DNA from: Luidia sarsii
Taxonomy: Eukaryota > Echinodermata > Asteroidea > Paxillosida > Luidiidae
Direction of reading: 5' to 3'
Length of the DNA: 64,000 nucleotides
Assembly (NCBI GenBank): GCA_949987565.1
Contig: OX465113.1
Coordinates: forward strand, 1,191,764 to 1,255,763
The notes under the pieces were generated by a model. The model was not told the origin of the DNA. It did not search any database and saw only the letters and a list, made by a program, of their open reading frames with translations. A program made the position numbers and the translations under genes. This document shows, in pieces, positions 44,401-56,700 of this stretch (the first letter of the stretch is position 1; every line of letters begins with the position of its first letter).

Positions 44401-47400
44401 GTATGTGCCCCACACAAAAAATGTGGAATGGAATGTGTTCGCAACGCAGGGACTGAGGACTGATTCAAGTCTAGGTTGAAAACCATTTTGTCTAAAATCA
44501 TCATTTCAATGATTGAACTGCATTTCTGTTTGATGATATCCACTTACATGTAGGACATCTTTCGGGTTCTCCTACCAGTCGGCCATGAACAAGCAGCGAT
44601 CCCTCATCAGCATCATATCCCACGAGATCGGTCTCCTCGATCAGATTATCATCCTGACGTCACACATGACGACACTCACGTACGCGGAGAAGGCAACGGT
44701 ACGTGCAAGGGAATCCTCCCTTGAGCGAATCTACATTATTTTACACAACAGGACCTCTTCAAAGAGGACGATTTTGCCTCGCACTTCGGTCTAGATCTGA
44801 CACAAAAACTGATGAAAAATACACCAGATTTTTTTTTTTTTAATCTATTTATGCAGATTCGCCCAAAACAAGGCTATAAAGCCACTCAGGGTTAAGGGCT
44901 AAATAAATGAGATAGAGAGGAACTCAGGAAGGCCAGAGATAGGAATTAACATTCCGGCAGTTTCCTGAAGACGAACAGAGCATACTGTTCGAAACGTCTC
45001 TTCAATTAGAAGAAACTGTTCTTTTCAAAACCACACATACTCACAAAAGAGCACTTTATATGCATGGTGTCACCGCAAACCTTTTACTCCTGCTATTCTC
45101 ACCATGAAAACCTTCAAATCCCATTTGACGTTCCTCTTAAAAAAGGGCCACATCATAATAATTATACGAGGGTGTGAAACATGAACAAGGATATACGACG
45201 CTGCCTTCACTGATATGAATGCAATGGCGAATTGCGCACAGACGATATCGGGGTTTCAGCTGAGCAGACATGCGCTGTCTTGATCCTGAAACCATTTTTG
45301 GCATGGTGCGATCACGAAAACCTGCCGACACCTTGAGCGCACAAGACGAGGAAAGAACCGAGCTACCTGCCAAGAGAGTAATAGAGGCAGATCCAATTTC
45401 CGTTTCCACACCAAGTTGTATACTTTGTGACGCCGTATATGTACTGCTTCTCTTGCACCCTGCTATCTGACTGCAGGTCTATCGAGGCATTAAGGAGGAG
45501 GTCCTCTCCATCATCCTTCAAATCCAAGGGCAAAACGGTGAAAGCACGTGCGACTACAAAGGCGTTAGATCAACTGGCCAGCTATGGAAGGTAACTGAAG
45601 AGCGTGGATTATCATGCCGCTATAAGGAACGTCGTTTGAATTGGAGAAAGGCCCATTTCTAAGGAACAGATCCGAGTGAAATTGAAACATCTTACCCTCC
45701 GATTTAAAAGAAGAAAATACAGTGAGTGTAGCATTGCAGGTTAGATTCATTCCCTTTGTTTTAAACAGTTTTAGTGATTGTTTTGCGTCCACTTTGAATG
45801 ATCCCTGAATTGCCACAGCCCAATTTACAACAAATTATTCTTTGCATCTGAATAGGAAATTCTAAATTTGGGGTGTGATCCTTAGTGATATATCGCAGTT
45901 AGGTCTAATGATTTAACGCTTCTAACTTATGCTCTACTCCACCTAAGAGCTGGATGGTTCAGGTAGTAGAGCACTAGCACGTTCAACCAGAGCATCAGGT
46001 ACACATTCAAGTTTCTTAACGCTTCCATGATGGCAGAAATAAAGGATCAAACGAAAGAGGCGCAGATATTCTAAGACATTACATTCTTATTTCATAAGAT
46101 TATCTTTCGTTTATATTCCAAGACCCTACCGACGTTTCGGGCGGCTTCGCAGAAGGAGGACAAATGGAGTCTTGACAAGGACATTGTGGTAAGACATTTC
46201 CAGAATCAATTCCCTTATAGGTCGAAGATCTTTGAGATCGAAGATGTTTGGTCCTACTGAGATGGATACGTCAAGACCTCGAGATTTTGTGAGAGCTTGG
46301 AATACTTCCATATCCAAACAACACCAATGCTCATTAGCTTGTATTGATAATCTTTCTACGTTCTCTACAGTCTAAAATGCTGTCGCATTTCTTGATGGTG
46401 AACTCGGCCTCGTCGGAGCGGTACGAGATCATGACGGCGACCATCCACCCGCTCAAGTGGGTCTTCCTGGAGACCCTGGGATTCTTTGCCTTCTTCGGCA
46501 TCCTCCTGCTGAAGGTACATACGGTGGCCGTCTCAAATAGTCAACTAGTCTTTGCCGGGGAAAGGCCGCCAGTCAGAAGCAATTCAACCATTAACTGTCG
46601 CATATCTCCAGGGATCACACCCCCGCTTTCATTCAGATGCAAACAACCAATTGATGAAAACCTGGCTACAGCAGCTCAGGGATCACACAAAGTGGATACA
46701 GCTTTTTCAATATATATTTATGACCGTTTAGAACCGTACATAGACAACCTAATGTCGCACATGCACTGATGCCGACCTGAACTCTAATGACATCATGATT
46801 GATTTAATATTCGGTCAAACCACAGACAAGCGGCAGCCGGTGCTTGGAGTTCAAGATAGATGGGATTGTCAAGGGGGATTTGGAAGTCCTTTTTGGAACT
46901 GATCAGGCGTGGCAAACTTTGCCTCATCATCTGAGCGACAGATGTATGTGACGAACGTCCCCATTCATATCGTCTGCATGCTTTGGTCATAAGTCCTGCT
47001 GGTATCGAAAGTTAGGCCTTGTCATTGTTGGCTTTCGAAAAATAATTGTTGTCACGTTTGTTTAATTTTTTTCTGTCAGGCGGAATCCTATCGGATGGAG
47101 CTATGCATGTGCATCATGACCGTCTTCTCCATCAGTATTCTTTGCTACGTGGTCGCTGATCTGGACTCGCCGTTCAATGGATTCTTTAGGGTACAACATA
47201 ATCTACTTATTTCAATGCCTCTATACTCTATGATGAACTCACGCAGCACGCAATACAGATCCTGAACCGGTGGGCTATCTAATGCTATCTAGCTAGAAAG
47301 CTTGGGGAAAGGACCTTCCTCAAACATTCGACCTTTGAGTCTTTGAGAAAGAATATAGGGAGGGTTTGCGGTGACACCATGTGTAAAGTTTCTTGAAGAA

Positions 47401-48103
47401 GAGGTGTGGTTCTGAAAAGAATCACCTGAGTGATAACTCAGCATTCATTTGAGAAAGGTTCTGCTAGCTTCGAAACTTCAGGACCTCTACAATTTTTTAA
47501 ATTTGGCGTTTGGTCGTTTGCAATGATACAATTGGGTGGTTTTTAGGGGGCAAATAATACTTCCAAATGTTTGATAAGACTTGTAAGGTTTGCATGGTGG
47601 AAATACTAAGTGGAAGGTTTGCGGTGACACCATGTAGCTCTTCTCTTTCAAGAAGGAGTGTGGCTCTGAAAAAGAGCCGGTAACTCAACGCTTCGGGTTG
47701 ATGACGGGCAGAGTACACACTCGACCCGAAACGTTGAGTTACCGGCTCTTCTCAGAGCCACACTCCTCCTTGAAAGAGAAGAGATACATGGTGTCACCGC
47801 AAACCTTCCACTTTCCGAATGTTTCCAATTCTCTCTATTATGTTTGAAGTCTTAATTTCATTGCTATGAAACCCCTGCTTTCAGGTGAGCACCTCGGCCT
47901 TGTCCGAACTCACGAAGAAGACCGAGGAGATGTACGTGCTCGCCAGGCAGGGCAAGGACCTGTACAGTCTGCATGGCAGCGGGCGCGACGCACCCCATGA
48001 CGGGGCAGACGGGCGCGCGGACAGCGACAGCAGAAGCGGCAGCGAGTGCTCCGAGATCGAGATCGAGGCCGTCAAGGTGGAGGCCAATTTCGACATCTTA
48101 TAG
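41458..48103 (+). CDS. Multi-pass membrane protein, DUF4239 (bestrophin-like) type, with signal peptide and PEPTGE repeat stalk
   Basis: Function unknown. Model: 41458-41483, 42017-42486, 42767-42892, 43111-43314, 44015-44048, 44554-44698, 45477-45590, 46123-46188, 46371-46514, 47080-47190, 47885-48103; phases join and give 552 residues ending in TAG. The start is the ATG at 41458, with an in-frame TGA at 41443 and a strong donor after 26 coding bases. With the pyrimidine-rich acceptor before 42017 it gives a basic n-region and a hydrophobic core ([12 protein letters not shown]), a signal peptide. Residues 29-137 are (P)EPTGEPEP repeats. Hydrophobic segments follow near 150-172, in the 43111 exon, at [17 protein letters not shown], at [17 protein letters not shown] and at [18 protein letters not shown]. 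The end of the last, [13 protein letters not shown], and the [20 protein letters not shown] stretch are what suggest DUF4239. The tail is acidic and Ser-rich. The alternative start, an unspliced ATG at 41778, adds a stretch unlike the rest. Confidence 0.75.
42075..42401 (+). repeat. Coding minisatellite of the DUF4239-type gene
   Basis: GAACCGGAACCCACCGGT-type units of 9-24 bases stay in frame and encode the PEPTGE stalk. Codon variants (ACC/ACA, GGC/GGA/GGT) show drift, so it is not freshly expanded throughout. Confidence 0.9.
42600..42740 (+). mobile_element. SINE fragment in intron of the DUF4239-type gene
   Basis: GCAATCAATCAGGCAAAGCA, CTGAGCACACAGTGCCGACT and TATAGGGCAAATCC are the 3' body of the second SINE family. 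Confidence 0.65.
43690..43812. mobile_element. ACCGGCTC family fragment
   Basis: TTTTGTGGTGACACCGTGTG, GAGTGTGGCTCTGAGAAGAG and CATGCAAATCCTTCAAATCG. Confidence 0.6.
44955..45132. mobile_element. ACCGGCTC family element with CTGANGA...GAAAC module
   Basis: CTGAAGACGAACAGAGCATA then CTGTTCGAAACGTC: a six-pair GAACAG/CTGTTC stem between the two boxes (44965-44998). GGTGTCACCGCAAACCTTTT and the CTTCAAATCCCATTT end follow. Confidence 0.7.
46508..46700. mobile_element. tRNA-derived SINE body, first family
   Basis: GTGGCCGTCTCAAATAGTCA, GTCAGAAGCAATTCAACCAT, ATATCTCCAGGGATCACACC and CTGGCTACAGCAGCTCAGGG. It begins eight bases after an exon donor. Confidence 0.7.
47440..47515. mobile_element. CTAGCAGGACC family fragment
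   Basis: GAGAAAGGTTCTGCTAGCTTC with GAAACTTCAGGACCTC, a diverged single arm. Confidence 0.5.
47555..47830. mobile_element. ACCGGCTC family, complete foldback copy
   Basis: Two arms of about 110 bases, from TTTGCATGGTGGAAATACTA to AAGAGCCGGTAACTCAACG and back through CGTTGAGTTACCGGCTCTTC to the exact opposites. The centre holds GATGACGGGCAGAGTACACA and GACCCGAAACGTTGAG. It explains most fragments of this family. Confidence 0.85.
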
Positions 48104-48219
48104 CGCGCATCGCATACTCACTGAACCAATCGTCGAGACACTTCCTAGCGCCCATGACCGCCACACGGGGGTCCCTGAGAACTGTGCCATATTCAACAAC
48201 TCGCTGATCAATCGGGTAT

Positions 48220-48225
48220 AATAAA
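48220..48225 (+). promoter_or_regulatory. Polyadenylation signal of the DUF4239-type gene
   Basis: AATAAA lies 117 bases past the TAG stop at 48101-48103. It is the first canonical hexamer downstream and gives a short 3' UTR, so the transcript probably ends near 48240, well before the convergent UROD gene. Confidence 0.55.
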
Positions 48226-48229
48226 TACT

Positions 48230-49990
48230 TGTGAAATCAATCAACACTATGGATACAAGCGAGCCAAAACCTGGCACAGTCGGACATCAGTGTGTTTTTG
48301 GGGTCATGCTTCGTATTGTTTTGTGGTGGGCTGAAAAGTCTTTGTTTGAACACTTTGGACACTCAGTGGTGCCCGGATTCGGAGGGCCCGGCACGTAGCA
48401 ATACCAACAGCGCTCCGAGTTTGGAGGTGCCCGGCAGGATGTGGTTCATTGGGGCTAGGCGATGTACAGCACCAGCCAGCACAGTGGCCCAGCTTCGTCT
48501 CCCATGGTGGGAGTCGGGGATTTTGAGCCAAAACGACACAGTGGAATATCGCCAAGCCGAGTTGGATAACATTCTAGCATGAAGAGCACAGGCACACTGG
48601 GCTAGTCGTCTTCTGCTTTGATCATGGAGCTCTATAAATAGAGCTCTATGGCTGTGAAACACTGGAGGAGAGAGTACAGGTTGCAGTAAGGGCCAACACT
48701 CCGTCTTCCTTTCATCAGATGTGTTGGGAGTTTTTAAACTGATTCTGACGAACACGGGTAGACCCATGGACATCCTTTGACTCGTTATAGCATGTGAGGG
48801 CAGTGGCATCAAAAACGCCAAACCAAAACAGAACAAAACATGTTTGGCAAAATCATTTGGCCAGACGGTGTTTTTAAATCAGACATGTTGAGGGGTGCCT
48901 GATTTGGGCACACACAACCCAACAGTTGGGGATTGGGCCGACCAAAAGGCATCACCACATGATAGGCTGGTTTGCGTCGGTCCAAATTCCATCACAGCGT
49001 CAACTTCACAACAAAGTGGTCACGAGACAAACACGATTCAAGATCCGATTACTATATTTTCATATGTATATATCCCGATATAGCCATACACCGAAAAAGA
49101 AACAACACAATCTGAAATAGAAGATAAACCTTTTAACGACTATTTTACAAAAATAGTTGCATCGCTATAAACTACCGCGACCATGGAATAATACAAAAAG
49201 AAACCTCTTCACACCATTGCAAAGCACCCATTCTCTGCCACCTAAAATATTGAAAGCAAAAGTTATTTGTAGAAAAAAAACATAACGTAAAAAAAGTAAC
49301 GTGTGGAGTTGTATTGCCGTTTGTAACGGGCTCATGTATGTGGGGCAAGACACGAACGAGGGAAAGAGCAAAGAGAATTCGTTGGAGGAGTGTTCCACCG
49401 ACATAAGATAAGCCATATCCATCGTTTTGGATATGGCTGGTAGTAAGTGGGCAAGTCAGTGGTCGCAGCCGTTACCGTCAATACATCCGTGGGCTATTTT
49501 CAGTCACAGCCTGAGCCCCCTAGGAAAGTTACTCAGAGGATGTAGCATAAGATTACAACAAGTGCAGCAACTCGCTGGTTGCTTGGCATGCCTTCCAGTC
49601 ACTACCGACTCCGATACACACACGCAGCGCATGAGTTGTATTCCACTCGCATGGCGTCCTTCGAAGAGTTTGAAAAAAAAAAAAAAACCAGTGAAGCTGC
49701 AAAGGAATGCGAGCCAGTCATAATGACTCCATACCAGTTTGTATAAGTTACTGCCCAGTCTACCGCATCGGTCCTGGGTCAATCGTGGACGGCTTCCGCC
49801 TTCGCACCGATTCAATGAGGATTTGCCTTAACACAGTCTGTCGGCCTTCTGGCTGCTTTGGAAAGAGAAACAACGGAAATAGAGACCGGGCAGCTCGGGC
49901 GGGATTGGAACCAGGCAGGGCTTCATGCTCTACCACCATGGCCCTGCTCTGCGGGAGGCCGCCCGGCTTGTGCCTGACCGCCCGTCTGTT
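48230..49990. other. No gene; intergenic space between converging genes
   Basis: Contains a repeat phrase shared in inverted orientation with 17075-17150 (GGGCCC near GAATCCGGGCACC), a frame at 49310-49410 with a GLMYVGQ phrase, and a SINE-like B-box relic near 49905 on the - strand. Confidence 0.5.
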
Positions 49991-49991
49991 C

Positions 49992-50735
49992 TTACTTCTG
50001 GGTGGCCGAGGCGCTGCGCTTGTTGATGGCCTCGGACTGGGCATGCACCGTGTCGATGAACGCGCGGACGTGCTCCGGGTCAAAGTCGGGGTACACGCCG
50101 TGGCCCAGGTTGGCAATGTAGCGCTGCGTGCCAAAGCCCTGCAGCATCTTACCCACCAGACCCTGGATGTTGTCCTTGGAGTCGTAGACGGCGCAGGGAT
50201 CCAGGTTGCCCTGCAGGCAGACTGCGCTGGACGTTTGCTTCCTGAGTGAGGGATACAATGACATTGTAGGGATGATGTCATTGCGGGGAGTTAATGGTTC
50301 ATGTGGGTAGGGATGATCATCATCACCATCATCATCACCATCACCACCATCACCACTATCTATTCACCATCACCATCATCACCATCACTACCATCACCAT
50401 CATCACCATCACTACCATCATCACCACCATCTGTTCACCATCATCATCACCATCATCACCATCATCATCATCACCATCACTACCATCATCATCACCATCA
50501 TCACCATCACCATCATCACTACCGTCATCATCACCATCATCACCACCATCTGTTCACCATCATCATCACCACCATCACCATCACCATCATCACCACCATC
50601 ACCATCACCATCATCACCATCATCATCATCACCATCACCATCACCATCATCATCACCACCATCACCATCACCATCATCACCACCATCACCATCACCATCA
50701 TCACCATCATCATCATCACCATCACCATCATCACC

Positions 50736-50767
<32 letters not shown>

Positions 50768-53700
50768 CACCATCACTACCATCATCATCACCACTACCAC
50801 CACCATCTGTTCACATCATCATCACCACCACCATCACCACCATCACCACCATCATCCTCAGCATTTTCACCACCCTCCTCATCCCCATCATCACAGCCCA
50901 GTCCAGACCAATTGGCCGGCATTACAATCAGAGTTAGTGCCCATGTCCCTACCTGGCCACCTCTGGCTGAATGGTCCAGTCCAGGCCGATGACATCATAG
51001 TCCGTCTTGGACAGCTCCTCTATAGCGTAGTGAGCTCCCTTGGCAAAGACAATCTGCAGAACAGTCAGACAAACACAGGCATTGCATACCCTTCTGCTAC
51101 TACTACTGATTCAAAGACCATCAAACCAATAGAAATTTCAGGGCTGTGAATGTTTTTCAGGGCTCTCGTTACCATGGGAACAGGGTCGAAGTTCATCTCC
51201 TGAAGGGTGTTCTTCACTCTGGTCACAATCTGCTTCAGGTAGGGGAGGGCAAAGGTCGCGAAAAGATCCGGACCCAACACGCCCACGTTAGAGTCGAAAA
51301 CCTGTAGAAGCTGCGATTGAAACGAAATGAAATAAAATAAGAAACTGTACATGAAAAATGTGTGTTTTGTTGAATTATTGGTGCCTTTTTTCCGCCTGGA
51401 ACTTCATGTTTATCGTCATCATTGATGACAATTGAAGGCCTGATGTTTCAATCTGATCAGGGGTGGATTTCACAAAGCCTTACGATGAATCGTAACTCAA
51501 CTTACGATGGATAACCCATCGTAAGTTGTGATGCACCGTATGGTTTATATGCATCGCTCATCGTCTTGCGATTGATCGTAAGTTACGATGAGTTTGGTGA
51601 AATCGACCCCAGGACCTATCGTTGCCTCGAAGAAAAGTGCTGCTATGATTGACACAGCAGGGCCTGATTTGACCAAAGGCTGAGACGGATCTTTAAATAC
51701 CTATTAGTCTCAGTTGCTAAGCTACAAAATATCGCCAGAGTCACTGGCATTATGACATCACTCTTCGCTTAGCAACTACGATTGTTGTGTATCCATGACC
51801 TCTATCCAAAACCCGGCTTAGGCTTCGTCTCTGTAATCCAAAAGCTGAAACACACAGGTTGAAGTTCTTTGCTGAAGATGAAGCTTTTGATTTTTTTTTT
51901 TTAAACGCAGTGTGCCATTCAAAAACTGAAGCCAAAGGCCTCCCGTTTTCATTCCTTGTACTTTAACAATGGATGAAAGACATGGAGACAATACCGGAGC
52001 CTGAGCCTAAGCTGGGTTTTGGATAAAAAGGGGCCCGGAGATGGATCAATCACCTGGGCACCTGCCAGCACCTGTCCCACCAGGTAGTCCACTATCTTGT
52101 CGGTGAGGAGCTGCAGGAAGTTGTGGCTCTGCTCAGGGTGAGCATACAGCCACTTCTTGGCCTTGCTCAGTGTCATAGAGTTACCAGTCCCCTCGATGCA
52201 GTACCCCATCAAGGTCCACTGGAGAAAAACCAAAAATCCCGAAAAAACAAGGGTCATTTATTTGATAAGATTTGCTGGTTTGCATGGTGGAAATACAAAG
52301 TAGGAGGTTTGCGGTGACACTATGTACACCATCTCTTAAGGGAAGGAGTAGGGCTCTGAAAAGAGCCGGTAACTCAAAATTTTGGGTAGTGTATATGGAC
52401 AGTACTCTGCCCATAGTCAGGAGACAGAGGGGCATTTGTCAAGATCTCACATGACTTTTCCGTTCGATAACGAAGGCGATGATGGTCGACTATTCAGGAA
52501 GGCTCCCCACCTATATTTTTTTTTCAAGCATGATTTTGACCACCTGAGGTGACAAGTTTTGGAGACAAACACCTTAGGCAGTCCATAGAATGGATGAGGT
52601 GGGCCACCTCACAGTTTGATATGCAGGGGAGCTTGGAGGGAGAGACGTCAGGGGCTAACTTCACACAGCTGCTGAGGCAACCACATTTGCTTCAGCCCCA
52701 AATGTCCCCAATCATAGGGTCAACTTGCCGACCCACATTTCACCGTTAGCTCATGCTGAGTAAGCAATGGTGGAATACCAGAAAAAGCAACTGACATCAC
52801 ATCACAGTTTTAATCCCATTTGCACAAGGAAGACTTGTCACGCTTAACGGATATATTCACGCCTAAGCGACTCTTATGTGATTGGCCCCTGGTACATTAA
52901 TCACGAGGTCTCGGGTTCAAATCCCGGTCAAGTCAGGTTTTTTTTTTCCTAACAATTTTTCATAGCTAAAGTAACTCTGCTGATTTCAATGTCATGTGAT
53001 TGGAAATCCTGGTAGCTAAAAAAAAAACCTGACATAACAATGGCTTCTTTCAAATTTTATTCAGACAGCAATTCACAAAAATGTCTGACACGAAGTTACT
53101 CACAATAGAGCTGCATCCATACAACTAACAACCATGTACTTTTCCCTATTGTCAGCCAGAAGTTTTATAGCCTACAAAAAATCCCCCGCAAAAACTGCAC
53201 AGTCACTCCCCCTATGGGCATGGGCCTATTCAATACCCATAGATTGCATTCTTCAGTTCTTCACAATGCTCTGCCTTAAAATGTCCACACTCGTGATGCT
53301 CAACATTTTTTCCCCCTTTTTTTTTCAGCCGGTTTTCAGGAGTGCTTTCAAAAGGCAATGGTGTGATTGGGGTCAAACCCACTGCTACAGTGGGTCTGCA
53401 TGGTTGGGTTTTTGTTATAAGTCACGAGTTGTGCATAATACAGCTAAGACTTGGCTCTGGGATTGGCATTTGGCTGTTGCTCACTGCAGGCTTACATGTA
53501 CAGAGTTACTTCAAACAAGATTATCACAAAGATATTTGTCCCCCCAAAATTACACACCTCCACCAAAAGACAAAAAAATCACTAAAAACTACTGGATTTA
53601 GGCAACTACCTTCCTTTTGGACCCTTTTGAATAAGACTCATATTAAGTACACTATTTAGTAGTGATATACAAAAATGTTGAAAAATGCTTACTGCTTTTG

Positions 53701-56700
53701 TTCAATTTTTTTTTTTCTTAATTAGTTTTTAACCAAAATACCCCGAGTCAGATTTTCTTTTCGTCTTTTGATTTCCGTTGACTTGGTTACGGGGATCAAA
53801 CGCTGACAGCGAGGGGCGACTCACCGGGGCTCCTGAGAAACCGATGAGGGGCACTTTTCCTTCCAAGCGTCTCCGTGTCAGGGTGATGGCATCAAAGACA
53901 TAGCTGAGGGCCTCCGTCACGTCCACGTCACTCTGAAGCCGTGACAGGTCTTCGGGAGAGCTCAGCGTGTTGTCAAAGACCAGCCCCTTTTTCCAGACAG
54001 AGAAGAGGAACCAATAAAACAACCAACATAAAACAAAAACTGAACTTGAATATCGCTCGCACATAATGAAAATAAAAAAAACGGCACAGAGCTAAGGTTA
54101 GCAGAATCCCCTGCAATATACAGTTGTTTCATGGGGGTCATACAGACATCTAGATCAAATTTGTTTAATCTATAGGAATGTATTGATGTTAAAGACACCA
54201 ACGAACCCAGAATTAGACCGTTGACAACACATTACAAAAGTGCCTTCAACTAATGTCTGATCTGAGGTGCTTGTCAATCAACCTTACAATCCATACAATC
54301 CATCGTGCCATGATATTAGCATTTATGTGTGAAGTCCACAGTCCAAAAAAATTATGACCTTGACAAATTCAAGCGCTCAGGAAGTCATTCCAAACAATTC
54401 AGCGAATACTCAGAACTGGAATGAGCCCGAATTGAATTCCAGCTGATATCCGGGCCATTGCCTATCAAATGCGGTGACATACCTTCCCTGTGACCATCTC
54501 TACATGAACTCCAAGGACCTGGGGAATGACCAGGATATCCGAGAAGATGATGGCCGCATCCAGATCAAAGCGTGCAATGGGCTGAAAGCAAAACCAAGAC
54601 ACCGTCAGATACTATCACCTCCACCCAAAAAAAATGAAATAAAAAATACAAAAAATAACCCAACTTCAAATTGAATCAAACTAAAAGGATAAACTTTTAC
54701 CCGATGAACACTGGAATGATCTACCATCTGACTAGACTCACAATGTCTTTTTCAAACCAACCTCAAAATCTTTTCTATTTAGGGAAAGCATTAGGTGATG
54801 TGTAATGTATGGTTGTTCTGATCTGTTTTAAGTTCATCCTCATTGAACATACTCAGGACTGCGTTCACCATTTTATCTAGTTTTTATTGATCGATGTAAT
54901 TGACTGTATCAAATGATGACAATTTAGAGTTTATTTCCTTTCTGTTAGGAATATCTACAATGCGTTGATGGAATGTTGGATTTGTGGAAAAACCAACCGA
55001 TTCTTGACAACTCACCTGCAGGGTAATTTCACACGCTAGTTCCGGTGTCTGGCATATCTCAAAGAAGTCATGTTCTTTGCGCACAGCCTGGAACTCTGCA
55101 AGCAGTCAGGGAAGACAAAAAACTCTACTTTTGTTCTTTCTTTTTTAAAGTAAATCTAGTTATCTACACACTAAGGGCAAGTTAGATGTAAGATGCTTAC
55201 TTAGCACATTTACTGTAGGTCTGTAAGAATGATACAGACTCGGTGTGACAATAGATCTAGAATGTTATGACTTTGTATGCATCACCAGTTCTTTTACTAT
55301 CCAGTCTGACTTTAACCCCCAACAGCTGCCAACCTATTTTAATAATGAAAATTAGGAATACTTCTGCTACAAAAAAGAGGAATCACAGAGCAAACTACAC
55401 AGGAATGCACGTGTGTATTTCCAAGCCAAAAATCGGACTCTATTGTAAAGAGCTTGTAAAAAGTTATATTTTTTTTGCCAAAAGGATGGGTGATTCCTCC
55501 AAAATAAGGAATGGTTGGCAGTTATGACCCACTGAGATGGTAGTTTTGGAGACCTGAGGTAGTCCCTCACAGTTTGATATGCAGGGGCAACCATTGCATC
55601 AACCGTACAGCAAGACTCAAAGACTACGGCACTTTGTTGCTAATACCTGGTAAGTATCTCCCTGCCTGTCTCATGACCCAGACCGGCACTCGCTCTGTCT
55701 TCTCTCCCCTCGCCGCACGCAGAATCAAGTCATTCTTCAGCGGGGGGAAATTCTGGTAAAGAAAACCCCACGATAGCCACTTAATTAACCGGTGAACGTA
55801 AGATTATTAGGCACTTTTCCAAAACCCAACTTAGGCTTTGGCTACGGCTTCGTCTCTGCTATCCAAACGCTGAAAACACAGGTTGCAGAACTTTCTTTGT
55901 TGAAGTTGGAGTTGTGTGGGTTTTTTTTTTCAAAATAGAGGGTAACATTTAAAAAATCAAAGCCAAAGGCCTCCCATTTCCATGCCTTGTACTTAAACAA
56001 TGGACGGAAGAAAGAAAGACAAAGCCGGAGCCTGAGCCTAAGCCAGGTTTTGGACAAGGGCCTAGAGGAGCTTTGCAGCAGTGAGATTCGAAATTCAATG
56101 AGGGTTGGTTCTCCTAACCGACATACTGTACATTGAACACAGTACAACAAAGAAAACAACTAGAAATTGACAAACCTCCCAAATAAATTGAGCCGAGTAT
56201 CCAAAAAAAAAGTTTTAAAAAATGGAAGAAAAAGAAGCCAAAAAAAACCCCCAAACCTGATGCTTTTGTAGAAGTGTAACTTTCTTGCGAATGTCTCGAA
56301 AGGCTCTGAAGACCGTGAGGATTTCTTGTGTTTTTTCCTGACGGACTCTGAGTGGGAGGAGAAAGTCCAGGCTGCAGAGCTTCTTTGGGGGCGACATCTC
56401 AGAGGAGTGGTTCGTCTCCGCGGCGTCGGTGAGCGACGCAGACGCCTGGTGATGGCGACTGCTGGTCGCCGCGGCAACCTCCTCAGCCGAGCGCCTCGGG
56501 CGCTTCTTGGAGGACAGCCTGGACAGGTGGATGGGCACGATGGCCTGATGGAGACGGGGCTGCGCCGATGAGTCTGCGTGAGGCGCGGAGGCGAACTGAG
56601 GCGAATCGCGGCCGATCTCGTTCGTCGCGTAAATCGCGGCCGCTTCCAAGTGGCTGTCCTGGCTGCCGCTTAGAGTAAGACGCAGGCTGGGTTGGTCAGT

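Noticed and set aside
45137..45470. Overlapping 66- and 90-codon frames upstream of exon 45477
   Set aside because: Intronic; the composition is somewhat coding-like, perhaps a retroelement relic, but I could not match it to any family or to splice sites.
48292..48836. Frames downstream of the DUF4239-type gene
   Set aside because: Past its poly(A) signal and overlapping a phrase repeated in inverted form at 17 kb; looks like repeat DNA.
49707..50281. Long + and - frames overlapping the last UROD exon
   Set aside because: Shadows of the GC-rich UROD exon in other frames.
50294..51149. Poly-His frames of 230-280 codons
   Set aside because: By-products of the CAT/CAC trinucleotide repeat, antisense to and inside a UROD intron; no start context or flanking exons.
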